This document shows positions 51,679 through 60,894 of a stretch of 64,000 nt of DNA, one piece after another. The translations under genes and the position numbers were made by a program. The notes below the pieces were generated by a model. The model was not told where the DNA came from, made no database searches, and saw only the letters and a list, made by a program, of their open reading frames with translations. Positions within the stretch are counted from its first letter, which is position 1; every line of letters starts with the position of its first letter. Source of the DNA: Rivularia sp034931125 (GTDB taxonomy: Bacteria; Cyanobacteriota; Cyanobacteriia; Cyanobacteriales; Nostocaceae); contig NZ_JAYGHM010000009.1 of NCBI RefSeq assembly GCF_034931125.1, forward strand, positions 62,001-126,000. Reading direction: 5' to 3'.

Positions 51679-53411
51679 AAATTCTCTTTTCGCCATTTTG
51701 CTGACTCTTTACGATTGGTGCGTATTTCTAAAACCCGAATTCCTTTATTTGGTAATGGATTCAATTTAGTATGCAACTCTTTCCAAGAAGTAATTAATTC
51801 GTGTTTCACACCGTAAGTTTGACAAAGTTGAGCAAAATCTATATTTTGTGGGGTTGCAAATAACTCTTCAAAAGGCGGTTCAAAGTCCGAGATGGGCAGC
51901 ATTTCAAAGATTCCGCCGCCGTTATTATTAATTAATACTATTGTTAAATGTCCGATAAACTTGTTTCTAATTAAAAAGCCGTTGGTATCGTGCAGTAACG
52001 CTAAGTCACCCGTTAATATGACGCTGCTTTGTTGACGATGGGCTATACCTAAAGCTGTTGATAAGGTTCCATCAATACCGTTTGCACCCCGATTAAAAAA
52101 TGGTTGAATCCTTAAATTATTCGGTTTCCAGAAAAATTCTACATCCCGCACCGCCATACTATTGGCGATAAATAAAGGCGTTTGCGGTGGTAAAACTTGA
52201 GAAAGCAACCAAGCAGCTTTACCTTCAAATAAATCTGTCTTTTCCGCCAAAGTTTGATCCATTTTTTCTCTTACCTGGGTTTCCGCACTTAGCCATAAAT
52301 CGAGATAAGTATCTCCCCATCTCCCTATCTCCCCATCCCCCCATCTCATCTCCTCAACATTCACTCGTAAATGAACTACCCTTCCGTGCAAAGCATCAAT
52401 ATTTTGATTCGAGGGTTCAATTATCCAGCGTAAAGAATTATTCTCGATCAACCATTTACGTAATACTTTGCTAGTAGGCATTTCGCCGATTTGAATTACT
52501 ACTTCTGGAATTAACTGCGTTGCTAGATGTGAATTTCTCAAAATTGAATCGTAGGTAGAAATAATGTTCTTGTTGAGTGAAGCATAATTTCTAACTGGTG
52601 ATAGTCCCTCCGCTAAAACTGGAAATCTTAACTTTTGGGCAAGTTGCGCGATCGCAGTACAATATTTTTGCGATCGTTGTGGCTGAGCAACTCCAGCAAT
52701 GATAATTCCTCTTTTCGTTTCTAACCATTTTTGGGGAATAGGTATTTGGGAATGATTAATCGTTCGTTGATACTTATCCGCAACTGCTGCAAAAAATTCT
52801 TCTGAGTTAAAGCTTGATTTTAATGATTCTAAAAATCCTAAATTTACATCGGAATCATTTCTAATTGGTGGAAGAGGGTCACGAAACGGTATATTTAAAT
52901 GTACTGCTCCAGAAACTGGATAAAGTGTTTGTTCAAATGCGTATATCGTCGTTTGGCGTAAATAAGCTAACATTTCCATCGTTGCTCTCGGTATAGCTAA
53001 TTCCGTTTGCCAGTTAGGATAACTGCCAAATAGTCTCAATTGGTCTATGGTTTGTCCAGAATGACAATTACGCAATTCCTGCGGTCTATCAGCAGTTAAC
53101 AGCAATAAAGGTACGCGACTAAGATTAGCTTCCACAACTGCGGAATAAAAATTTGCTCCTGCGGTTCCAGAAGTGCAAACTACAGCAACAGGTAATCCAG
53201 TAACTTTGGCTCTACCCAAAGCAAAGAAAGCAGCAGAACGTTCATCGAGAATCGGAATCACTTCTATAGCGTTCGATTGAGCAAAAGCAACTGTAAGAGG
53301 AGTCGAACGAGAACCCGGACAAATCACCGCACAATTTAAACCCAGTCGTTGAAGCGTTTCGGTAAATATAGAAGCCCAAAGTTCGTTAATATTTCTAAAT
53401 CCAATCGGCAT
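51675..53411 (-). CDS. menD: 2-succinyl-5-enolpyruvyl-6-hydroxy-3-cyclohexene-1-carboxylate synthase MenD
   Basis: A 578-aa thiamine-diphosphate enzyme that joins isochorismate and 2-oxoglutarate in phylloquinone biosynthesis. Typical blocks are AVICPGSRSTPLTVAFA, ERSAAFFALGRAKVTG, VVCTSGTAGANFYSAVVEA, NRGANGIDGTLSTALGIAH, and TGDLALLHDTNGF with ThDP binding. Between VNVEEM and DTYLDLW there is an in-frame insertion RWGDGEIGRWG encoded by an STRR (about 52311-52352). The stop codon derives from a dispersed repeat at the 3' edge. Confidence 0.93.
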   Translation of the reverse strand: MPIGFRNINELWASIFTETLQRLGLNCAVICPGSRSTPLTVAFAQSNAIEVIPILDERSAAFFALGRAKVTGLPVAVVCTSGTAGANFYSAVVEANLSRVPLLLLTADRPQELRNCHSGQTIDQLRLFGSYPNWQTELAIPRATMEMLAYLRQTTIYAFEQTLYPVSGAVHLNIPFRDPLPPIRNDSDVNLGFLESLKSSFNSEEFFAAVADKYQRTINHSQIPIPQKWLETKRGIIIAGVAQPQRSQKYCTAIAQLAQKLRFPVLAEGLSPVRNYASLNKNIISTYDSILRNSHLATQLIPEVVIQIGEMPTSKVLRKWLIENNSLRWIIEPSNQNIDALHGRVVHLRVNVEEMRWGDGEIGRWGDTYLDLWLSAETQVREKMDQTLAEKTDLFEGKAAWLLSQVLPPQTPLFIANSMAVRDVEFFWKPNNLRIQPFFNRGANGIDGTLSTALGIAHRQQSSVILTGDLALLHDTNGFLIRNKFIGHLTIVLINNNGGGIFEMLPISDFEPPFEELFATPQNIDFAQLCQTYGVKHELITSWKELHTKLNPLPNKGIRVLEIRTNRKESAKWRKENL

Positions 53412-53423
53412 GAGAAAGTAAGA

Positions 53424-53592
53424 TTAAAGGTTAAAGGTCAAAGGTCAAAGGTTAAAGGTCAAATAATTTTAGACTCCTAACTCATAACTCATAACTCATA
53501 ACTCCTAACTCATAACTCATAACTCCTAACTCATAACTCCTAACTCCTAACTCATAACTCCTAACTTCTAACTCATAACTCCTAACTCAATT
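53424..53592. repeat. STRR cluster between menD and folB
   Basis: Tandem AAAGGTC/AAAGGTT units (53424-53462) and then TAACTCC/TAACTCA units (about 53474-53590) fill the divergent spacer right up to the folB start codon. Confidence 0.85.
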
Positions 53593-53952
53593 ATGGACTG
53601 CATCTACTTAACGGGAATTCGCGCTTACGGTTACACTGGCTATCTACCGGAAGAACAAGTCTTAGGACAATGGTTTGAGGTGGATGTGAAGCTGTGGTTG
53701 GATTTAAGTCTATCTGCTCAAAGTGATGCGATTGAAGATACTATCGATTACCGCAGCGTTATTAGTTTGGTGCAAGATTTGGTTAAAACGTCGAAGTTTG
53801 CTTTAGTTGAACGTCTTGCTAGTGCTGTTGCTGATTCTATTTTGCATTGTGACGATTTAGTCAAGCAAGTCCAAGTAAGTTTAAGTAAACCTGCTGCACC
53901 AATTCCAGATTTTGGTGGCAAGATTACCATTGAATTAATTAGAAGTAAATAG
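53593..53952 (+). CDS. folB: dihydroneopterin aldolase FolB
   Basis: A 119-aa FolB of the folate pathway, which cleaves dihydroneopterin to glycolaldehyde and hydroxymethyl-dihydropterin. The family pattern is clear: MDCIYLTGIRAYGYTGYLPEEQ, the substrate-binding EDTIDYRSVISLVQ, LVERLASAVADSIL and the C-terminal VQVSLSKPAAPIPDFGG. It forms oligomeric rings in other bacteria. The start codon lies directly after a short tandem repeat block. Confidence 0.95.
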   Translation: MDCIYLTGIRAYGYTGYLPEEQVLGQWFEVDVKLWLDLSLSAQSDAIEDTIDYRSVISLVQDLVKTSKFALVERLASAVADSILHCDDLVKQVQVSLSKPAAPIPDFGGKITIELIRSK

Positions 53953-54813
53953 GTACGTAGACTAATTATCGATATACTTGCTTTTCGCTTCCTAAGTATA
54001 ATTAAACACAAAAGTTTACGGTTAAATTAGATATTCTTCAATATATGCCTAATAGCGTATTTCCAAATGGGGCTAACATTGCCTATTCTTAAAAAAGAAA
54101 GAAAATTCCCTCTGTTGGAAGTTAACAATATTTAAAACTATTTATATTTATAGTTTGAATATTCCTATGGACTTGATTTGTCAAAATACAAGGGGAAAAA
54201 TTTATTTAAACAGGTTCTTGCTTTTGGTAGTTTGGGGTATTGTCATGTTTATCCAAGACCAATATGCAATTCTTATTTCTTGATAATAAGTATCACTTTA
54301 TATTACCTATTGTAACTCGAATGTATGATGCTGGCGTGCTTGATATCAGTAGGAAGTGTGATTATTTTACAGATGATTAAGTCACAAACCATCTTTTACG
54401 GTTAGCGATATGAAAAAAACCAGATATTAGACGTTTTTAATCTAGGATTGGTTCGTAATTATGGATGACCATCTCATTAATAATACATTTTGCTTTTTTT
54501 AAGTAATAATCTTAATTATTAGCATTTTCAATAAAAACAATACTAGCTATTTAGAGATAATTTTTATACTAAGTGTTTCCGATTAAATTAATATTTCGCT
54601 ATAATGACTCAATATTAAACCTGTAAAACAATCAAATAGATGTAAAACATAATGATAACGGCAGTAACGGGCTGAGCATAATTTTGATGGACAAAATTGT
54701 AAGGCAGGAACAGTGTAAGTTGCGGTATTCATTATTATAGAGCTATTGGCATTTGAATCGGGTTTATACGAAACATTGCAACTAAATATAAAATTGTTAG
54801 GTGAAGCGATAAT
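53953..54813. other. 860-bp AT-rich spacer, nothing certain
   Basis: No repeat or RNA gene is recognised. A 38-codon frame near 54166-54282 (MDLICQNTRGKIYLNRFLLL...) lacks a convincing ribosome binding site and is not called. AGGTGA at about 54799-54804 is a good ribosome binding site for the ATG at 54814. Confidence 0.35.
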
Positions 54814-54888
54814 ATGAACATCTCAGAAGTCCTAGTTGACGAGAATGAAGAAAATCAGACTTTTCATATTAGAAAGAGTTTACTTTGA
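54814..54888 (+). pseudogene. 5' fragment of a frameshifted REC-PAS-GGDEF gene
   Basis: ATG 54814 has an AGGTGA ribosome binding site and starts MNISEVLVDENEENQTFHIR, which resembles a receiver-domain N-terminus (normally ILVVEDE...). A TGA at 54886-54888 ends it. Removing the extra T at 54886 would continue smoothly as DLWYAVLGIVSSIEEVILRV in the next frame, so this was probably one gene broken by a single-base insertion. Confidence 0.7.
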
Positions 54889-56092
54889 TTTGTGGTATGC
54901 CGTTCTAGGAATCGTTAGTTCAATTGAAGAGGTGATATTAAGGGTTGTAAAAAGTTTTTCAAGCTTATTACTGATTGATATTTGCTTGATAGTAAAAGCA
55001 TATAGTGAGCGAATAGCAAATATTATTCAAAATTATTATGCAGATTCGGTATTCTATTTGACAGATATTTATGAAAGCCTAAAAACAACTGACAAGCCGT
55101 TTGCTTACCTATTCAAACTATTTATTAAAAGAGACTTACACATGGCTATCGAAATGGCTATTTACAAACAGCAAATATGCAAAGGATTGCGACAAGAAAA
55201 GCAGCAGTTAAGTGTAATAATTAACAGTATGGGTTGTGGAGTAATTGTCACGGATATCAATTCTTGTATTGAAATTATTAATCCGGTTGCAGAAGCATTA
55301 ACTGGATGGCAAAGAAAAGAAGCGATTGGTAAAAACTTATTAGAAGTTTTCCAGCTAAAAGATGCAGAGACAGAAGAAGAAATTGATAATTTAGCCGCAC
55401 GAGTCATCGAAACGGGTGAGGTTTTGAGTCTACCGGAGAATTGTAAACTAATTGCAAAAGACGGAAGTGAAACATCAATTGGAGATAACGTAGCACCAAT
55501 GCGCGATGAAGATGGAAAAATATTGGGTGCGGTATTGGTATTTCAGGATATTAGTCAACGAAAAAAGACAGAAGCGGAACTGATACAGAATGCTTTTTAT
55601 GATTCGATTACGGGATTACCAAATCGAGTATTGTTTAGAGACAGACTTACACAGGCTTTTGAACATAGTAAACGAAGAAAAAATTATCGATTTAGCGTTT
55701 TATTCCTAGATTTGGATGGCTTCAAGGGAATTAACGATAAATTTGGGCATGGGATGGGTGATAAATTATTGGTAGATATAAGTCAACTAGTGAAGTCTAG
55801 CCTGCGAGGTGGTGATACTGTAGCTAGATTTGGGGGTGATGAATTTGCTATTCTTTTAGAGGATATCAAGGATGTAAAGGATGCTACTAACGTTGCCCTA
55901 CGTATTCAAGAAAATCTAGAAACGCCATTTGATATTAACGAGCGTAAAATATTAATTACGGCTAGTATTGGCATTGCTTTAAGTAGCATTAGCCATGAAG
56001 AACCAGCAAATTTATTAGATGAAGCAGACAGTGCAATGTACCAAGCGAAAGAGCGCGGAAAAGCTCAGTATGTGCTGTTTGAGAGGGAGTAG
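54836..56092 (+). CDS. PAS-GGDEF diguanylate cyclase (5' REC part frameshifted)
   Basis: The main frame of 418 aa starts at a TTG (54836) or at ATG 54845. Its first 110 residues are the rest of a degenerate receiver domain: the aspartate region LLLIDICLI is present, but KPF is changed to KLF, and FAYLFKLFIKRDLHMAIEMAIYKQQ is the characteristic REC-linker. A PAS domain follows (GVIVTDINSCIEIINPVAEALTGW). The GGDEF domain has FGGDEFAILLED (active GGDEF), DSITGLPNRVLFRDRL and DLDGFKGINDKFGHGMGD. It would make cyclic di-GMP. The intact 3' part may still be translated from the internal start. Confidence 0.8.
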   Translation: MTRMKKIRLFILERVYFDLWYAVLGIVSSIEEVILRVVKSFSSLLLIDICLIVKAYSERIANIIQNYYADSVFYLTDIYESLKTTDKPFAYLFKLFIKRDLHMAIEMAIYKQQICKGLRQEKQQLSVIINSMGCGVIVTDINSCIEIINPVAEALTGWQRKEAIGKNLLEVFQLKDAETEEEIDNLAARVIETGEVLSLPENCKLIAKDGSETSIGDNVAPMRDEDGKILGAVLVFQDISQRKKTEAELIQNAFYDSITGLPNRVLFRDRLTQAFEHSKRRKNYRFSVLFLDLDGFKGINDKFGHGMGDKLLVDISQLVKSSLRGGDTVARFGGDEFAILLEDIKDVKDATNVALRIQENLETPFDINERKILITASIGIALSSISHEEPANLLDEADSAMYQAKERGKAQYVLFERE

Positions 56093-56537
56093 TCATCAGG
56101 TTAAAGGTTAAAGGTTAAAGGTCGAAGGTTAAAGGTTAAAGGTTAGAGGTCAAAGGTTAAAGGTCGAAGGTTAAAGGTGAAGATACTTTTAACCTTTTGT
56201 TTTTAGAATAATTTTTAATAAATTTTTTCGCGATCGCACTTAATCAGAAAACAGCCGTAACCAAACCAATCGTCAAAAAAATTAACCACAGTGCATAAAT
56301 AGAAATTGGATGCACCCACTTAATATATAGATGATATCGAATTTAACAATGCTGTTTGCGATCGCGCTCTAGCCGTTTTACTTAAAAGAGTTATAATGTC
56401 CATACTCAAAATTACCGATAAAGTTTAAATAACTTAAGAAATACAAATAAATATTAAGCTAAGCCGTGTAGGCATCACAAAAATTATTGATAAGACGAAA
56501 TGTGGTGTCTATCGTACTGTTGTTTGACCAATAATTA
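56093..56537. repeat. spacer with STRR
   Basis: AAAGGTTAAAGGTCG-type tandem units span about 56099-56190. On the minus strand an open stretch near 56244-56340 would encode WVHPISIYALWLIFLTIGLV, hydrophobic and without an ATG; I take it as a remnant or chance frame. Confidence 0.65.
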
Positions 56538-57848
56538 ATGTTGAAATTACAAGTGATAAAACTCAAAAAAATATTGCAGAAACTCAAATTTAGAGCGATC
56601 GCAATATTTCTTGCTGTTGTATTTGGTATGGTGTTTTTTTCAACAAAGCCAGCCCAAACGCAGCAGCCGGTAACGTTAAACTTGCTGATGACAGCCCCCG
56701 ATGCTGAACCTTGGAAACAGGGAATAATCAAGGATTTTGAAGCGAAAAACCCCGGTATTCGGATTAATATTGTTGAAGGTCCTAATGCTACAAATTTGCT
56801 AGAAGATTTATATACTTCTGCCTTTATTTTGGGTGATTCTCCCTATGACTTAATTAATATGGATGTCATTTGGACACCAAAATTTGCTGCTGCTGGTTGG
56901 CTGTTGGATTTGACAGATAAAATTACTAAAGAAGAATTAGCAGCATTTTCGCCAAAAGATGTAGAAGGGCGACGTTACAAAGATAAACTATATGCTATTC
57001 CCATGCGGAGTGATGTGGGAATGCTTTATTACCGGAAAGATTTACTCAAAGAAGCAGGATTTAATCCTCCAGAAAGCTTTGAAGATTTAGTCAAAATATC
57101 CCAATCTTTACAACAGAAAGGTAAGGTTGATTGGGGTTATGTTTGGCAAGGTAAGCAATACGAAGGTTTAGCAGCAATGTTTGTCGAAATTCTCGAAGGT
57201 TTCGGAGGTTATTGGGTAAATCCTGAAACTTTAGAAGTAGGTTTAGATAAACCAGAAACAGTAGCAGCAATAGAATTTTTGAAAACTACTATTCAACCAA
57301 CCAAAATTTCTCCTCCTGGAGTAACTACATATCAAGAAGAAGAAACTAGAAGGATTTTTCAAAATGGAAATTCAGTTTTCTTAAGAAATTGGCCTTATGT
57401 TTGGCCTTTAGCAAATACAGAATCTTCCGTTATTAACGGTAAAATTGCAATCAAACCGATGGTGCATACCAAAAATGGTAGTAGCGGTGCTTGTTTAGGA
57501 GGTTGGGCTTTAGGAATATCTCAATCTAGCAAACATCCCGAAGCAGCTTGGAAAGCAATTCAGTATTTTACATCAGAAGAAGCACAGCGAAAATTTGTCT
57601 TAGAAGCTGGTTTCGTACCCAGTCGTCGTTCATTATTTCTCGACCCGCAAATTGTGGCTAAATATCCCCATTATCCCCAGTTATTAAAAGTTGTAGATCA
57701 AGCCGTATTGCGTCCCCCCATTGCTCAATATGCCCAAACATCCGATATTTTACAACGCTATCTTTCTGCTGCATTAACTTCGAGAATGACCCCCGAAGCC
57801 GCAATGAAAAATGCAGCCTCTGAAACTCGTCAATTGTTAGGGAGATAG
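56538..57848 (+). CDS. ABC sugar transporter substrate-binding protein
   Basis: A 436-aa periplasmic binding protein of the MalE/oligosaccharide type. The N-terminus is basic and then hydrophobic (FRAIAIFLAVVFGMVFFSTKPAQA-like), a signal peptide or anchor. The mature part has LNLLMTAPDAEPWKQGIIKDFEAKNPGI, the hinge region DLINMDVIWTPKFAAAGWLLDLTD, and YAIPMRSDVGMLYYRKDLLKEAGFNPPESFEDL. The C-terminal half carries SSKHPEAAWKAIQYFTSEEAQRKF. It is the first gene of a complete importer with two permeases and an ATPase. The ligand is probably a sugar or glycosylated solute such as glucosylglycerol or trehalose; specificity is not readable. Confidence 0.88.
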   Translation: MLKLQVIKLKKILQKLKFRAIAIFLAVVFGMVFFSTKPAQTQQPVTLNLLMTAPDAEPWKQGIIKDFEAKNPGIRINIVEGPNATNLLEDLYTSAFILGDSPYDLINMDVIWTPKFAAAGWLLDLTDKITKEELAAFSPKDVEGRRYKDKLYAIPMRSDVGMLYYRKDLLKEAGFNPPESFEDLVKISQSLQQKGKVDWGYVWQGKQYEGLAAMFVEILEGFGGYWVNPETLEVGLDKPETVAAIEFLKTTIQPTKISPPGVTTYQEEETRRIFQNGNSVFLRNWPYVWPLANTESSVINGKIAIKPMVHTKNGSSGACLGGWALGISQSSKHPEAAWKAIQYFTSEEAQRKFVLEAGFVPSRRSLFLDPQIVAKYPHYPQLLKVVDQAVLRPPIAQYAQTSDILQRYLSAALTSRMTPEAAMKNAASETRQLLGR

Positions 57849-57955
57849 GGGGATGGGGGGATGGGGAGATTAAGTAATTTCTACTCGCTATTACCAATTA
57901 CCTATTACCTATTACCAATTACCAATTTATAACTGTTCACTGTTAACTGCTAAGT

Positions 57956-58849
57956 ATGGAAACTATTCGGAGTAGAGAACAAAAAACGGCGTGGATTTTA
58001 TTAATACCAGCGATGCTATTGCTGTTATTGGTTTTTGGCTATCCGATCGCTCGTGCTTTTTGGTTAAGTTTATTTACGGAAAATTTGGGAACGCAATTAC
58101 AGCCTGTTTTTTCGGGTTTTGATAATTACGGAAGAATGGTGGGAGATGGTCGTTTTTGGCAAAGTTTTTTAGTCACAACTATATTTACTAGCGCTTCGGT
58201 AATATTGGAATTGCTGTTTGGATTGATCGTAGCTTTAGTTTTAAATCAACAGTTCTTTGGACGTGGTGTGGTACGGACTACAGCAATATTACCTTGGGCT
58301 TTACCTACTGCTTTAATCGGTTTAGCTTGGGCTTGGATTTTTAACGACCAATACGGGGTAGCAAACGATATTTTGCAGCGATTAGGTTTAATTCAAGCTG
58401 GAATTAACTGGTTGGGAGAACCAACTTTAGCAATGGTCGCAGTTATTACGGCTGATGTGTGGAAAACTACGCCTTTTATCAGTATCTTGCTATTAGCTGG
58501 TTTGCAGTCAATATCCGCCGATCTATATGAAGCACATTCCATTGATGGAGCAACACCTTGGCAAAGTTTCCGGCAAATAACCTTGCCACTTTTGATACCT
58601 CAAATCTTGATAGCCGTATTATTTCGGTTTGCCCAAGCATTCGGAATCTTCGATTTAATTGCAGTAATGACGGGTGGTGGTCCCGGAGGTGCGACGGAAG
58701 TTGTATCGCTTTATATTTACTCTACCATCATGCGCTATTTAGATTTTGGTTACGGTGCCGCACTGGTTGTAGTAACTTTTATGTTATTAGTTTTCGCAGT
58801 GGTGATTGCAAGTTTATTGCTTCGTTTAGCCCGCACGAGTACTACTTAG
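57956..58849 (+). CDS. ABC sugar transporter permease, MalF type
   Basis: A 297-aa inner-membrane permease with six predicted spans. The EAA loop (LYEAHSIDGATPWQSFRQITLPLLIPQ) contacts the ATPase. RAFWLSLFTENLG and GGGPGGATEVVSLYIY are typical of MalF-like first permeases. It follows the binding-protein gene by 107 nt, in a spacer with short tandem repeats. Confidence 0.9.
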   Translation: METIRSREQKTAWILLIPAMLLLLLVFGYPIARAFWLSLFTENLGTQLQPVFSGFDNYGRMVGDGRFWQSFLVTTIFTSASVILELLFGLIVALVLNQQFFGRGVVRTTAILPWALPTALIGLAWAWIFNDQYGVANDILQRLGLIQAGINWLGEPTLAMVAVITADVWKTTPFISILLLAGLQSISADLYEAHSIDGATPWQSFRQITLPLLIPQILIAVLFRFAQAFGIFDLIAVMTGGGPGGATEVVSLYIYSTIMRYLDFGYGAALVVVTFMLLVFAVVIASLLLRLARTSTT

Positions 58850-58980
58850 AAGTTAGGAGTTAGGAGTTAGGAGTTATGAGTTAGGAGTTATGAGTTAGGA
58901 GTTAGTACGAGTATCTTGCTTGCTAGGGTAATCCTAACCTTTGACCTTTGACCTTTAACCTTTGACCTTAAAATATTGAT
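58850..58980. repeat. STRR between the two permease genes
   Basis: GTTAGGAGTTATGAGTTAGGAG-type units (about 58850-58905) and TTTGACCTTTGACCTTTAACC units (about 58938-58970) separate the permease genes. Confidence 0.8.
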
Positions 58981-59817
58981 ATGAAAAAAAATCTTTTAAA
59001 AACAATATTATTATGGATGGCAATAATTTTTGTAGTTTTATTCAGTTTGGCACCGGCTTTATGGCAGTTGCTGACCTCATTTAAAGTTAACGAAGATATT
59101 TCCAAACTACCTACAATTTATTTTCCGACTCGGATTACTTTGAGTCATTACACTGAATTATTTACTCGTCGCCCATTTTGGCGTTATATATTAAACAGTG
59201 CTTTTGTTTCAATTCTTTCTACAGCTTTTTCTTTGGGTATAGGTGCGCCTGCTGCTTATGCTTTAGCGCGTTTACGTCCCAAGGGTCAAAATATTATTCT
59301 TGGAAGTATTTTGATTGTTACTTTATTCCCTGGAATATTGCTGTTTTTAGGATTGCTAGAAATTGTGCAAATGCTGCATTTAGGTAATAATTATCTAGCT
59401 TTGATAATTCCTTATACCGCAATAAATCTACCACTGACTATTTTAGTTTTACGCAGCTTTTTTGAGCAATTGCCTAAAGATTTAGAAGATTCTGCTAGAG
59501 TTGACGGTTATAATACTTGGCAAATGTTAACTCAGATTATTTTACCGATGACTCTCCCCGCTTTAGTTACAACGGGAATTCTTACCTTTATTTTTGCTTG
59601 GAATGAATTTATCTTCGCCTTAACATTTATTACCCGTGAAGATATGAAAACAATTCCCGTTGCAGCAGCCCAATTAAGCGGTGCATCAACTTTCGAGATT
59701 CCCTACGGACCGATTGCTGCGGCTACAGTTTTAGGAACGCTACCTTTAGTTTTACTAGTATTGTTTTTCCAACGCAAAATTGTCCAAGGACTTACCGCAG
59801 GAGCGGTTAAAGGATAA
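58981..59817 (+). CDS. ABC sugar transporter permease, MalG type
   Basis: A 278-aa permease with six predicted spans. The EAA motif is LEDSARVDGYNTWQMLTQIILPMTLPALVT, and the conserved FAWNEFIFALTFI and PVAAAQLSG near the C-terminus are MalG signatures. It pairs with the MalF-type permease at 57956-58849. It is followed by the ATPase gene after only 3 nt, so the two are translationally coupled. Confidence 0.92.
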   Translation: MKKNLLKTILLWMAIIFVVLFSLAPALWQLLTSFKVNEDISKLPTIYFPTRITLSHYTELFTRRPFWRYILNSAFVSILSTAFSLGIGAPAAYALARLRPKGQNIILGSILIVTLFPGILLFLGLLEIVQMLHLGNNYLALIIPYTAINLPLTILVLRSFFEQLPKDLEDSARVDGYNTWQMLTQIILPMTLPALVTTGILTFIFAWNEFIFALTFITREDMKTIPVAAAQLSGASTFEIPYGPIAAATVLGTLPLVLLVLFFQRKIVQGLTAGAVKG

Positions 59818-59820
59818 AAG

Positions 59821-60894
59821 ATGGCTAAACTTGAACTAAGAAACTTAAATAAAACCTTTTCTCCCAAAGTTGTTCCGGTTAAGGACATTAGTTTATCTGT
59901 GGAGGATAGCGAATTTCTTACCTTACTCGGTCCTAGCGGCTGTGGTAAGTCTACAACTTTACGAATGATTGCAGGTTTGGAAGAGGTGACGAGAGGAAAA
60001 GTATTCTTGGGAACTGAGGATATTACCTACAAACGTGCTGGCGATCGCAATATGGCTATGGTATTCCAAAGCTATGCGCTATACCCCCATATGACGGTAC
60101 AGGAAAACCTCGCTTCGGGATTAAAGTTGAAAAAAGTACCCCGTGCGGAAATTCAAACACGAGTTGCAGAAGTTGCGGGACTTTTGGGTTTAGAAGAGTT
60201 GTTTCAACGTAAACCCGGACAGCTTTCTGGAGGACAAAGACAGCGGGTTGCTGTAGGTAGAGCTTTGGTACGTAAAGCCCAAGCCTATTTATTAGACGAG
60301 CCTTTAAGTAATCTTGATGCATTGTTACGCGAAAGAGTTCGAGCCGATATCAAGCAGATATTTGCAGCCCAAAAAGCGCCGGTAGTTTATGTTACCCACG
60401 ACCAAACCGAAGCGATGACACTTTCTTCTCAAGTCGCAGTTCTAAATAACGGCTACATCCAGCAACTTGCAGCACCCGCAGACATTTACAATCGTCCCGC
60501 TAATTTATTTGTGGCTGGTTTTGTAGGTAGTCCCCAGATGAATTTACTTACCCTACCTTGTCAAGGAAATAATGCCATACTCGGTAATTTTTCCGTAACC
60601 TTACCGCAGCTTCCCACCTTAACACCGCAAATTGTTCTAGGTATTCGTCCGGAACACGTTCGTGTCGCATTACCAGAAGATACGCAAATCGTCAAAGGAA
60701 GAGTATATTTAGTCGAGAATTTAGGGATGTACAAATTAGTCAGCGTGCGTATACCCAGTTCTCAGACAGAATCGCCAGTTATCCGCGCTTTACTACCTCC
60801 CGACCAAAATTGGCATGACGAAGAAATTACTCTGGCTCTACCTTCACAGAATATCCACTGGTTTGATGTTGAATCGGGAGATACTTTACAGTGA
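59821..60894 (+). CDS. ABC transporter ATP-binding protein, MalK/UgpC type
   Basis: A 357-aa ATPase. Walker A is GPSGCGKSTTLR, the Q-loop MVFQSYALYPHMTV, the signature LSGGQRQRVAVGRAL, Walker B AYLLDEPLSNLD, and the switch histidine in YVTHDQTEAMTLSS. A C-terminal regulatory TOBE-type domain follows (VLGIRPEHVRVALPED). It completes the four-gene importer (binding protein, two permeases, ATPase) and likely assembles as a dimer on the permease pair. Confidence 0.93.
   Translation: MAKLELRNLNKTFSPKVVPVKDISLSVEDSEFLTLLGPSGCGKSTTLRMIAGLEEVTRGKVFLGTEDITYKRAGDRNMAMVFQSYALYPHMTVQENLASGLKLKKVPRAEIQTRVAEVAGLLGLEELFQRKPGQLSGGQRQRVAVGRALVRKAQAYLLDEPLSNLDALLRERVRADIKQIFAAQKAPVVYVTHDQTEAMTLSSQVAVLNNGYIQQLAAPADIYNRPANLFVAGFVGSPQMNLLTLPCQGNNAILGNFSVTLPQLPTLTPQIVLGIRPEHVRVALPEDTQIVKGRVYLVENLGMYKLVSVRIPSSQTESPVIRALLPPDQNWHDEEITLALPSQNIHWFDVESGDTLQ

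Noticed and set aside
54166..54282. A 38-codon frame (MDLICQNTRG...) upstream of the GGDEF gene
   Set aside because: Short, no clear ribosome binding site and in an AT-rich spacer; not enough to call a gene.
56244..56340. Minus-strand stretch encoding a hydrophobic peptide (WVHPISIYALW...)
   Set aside because: No ATG and a stop close upstream. It could be a remnant, but the evidence is too thin.
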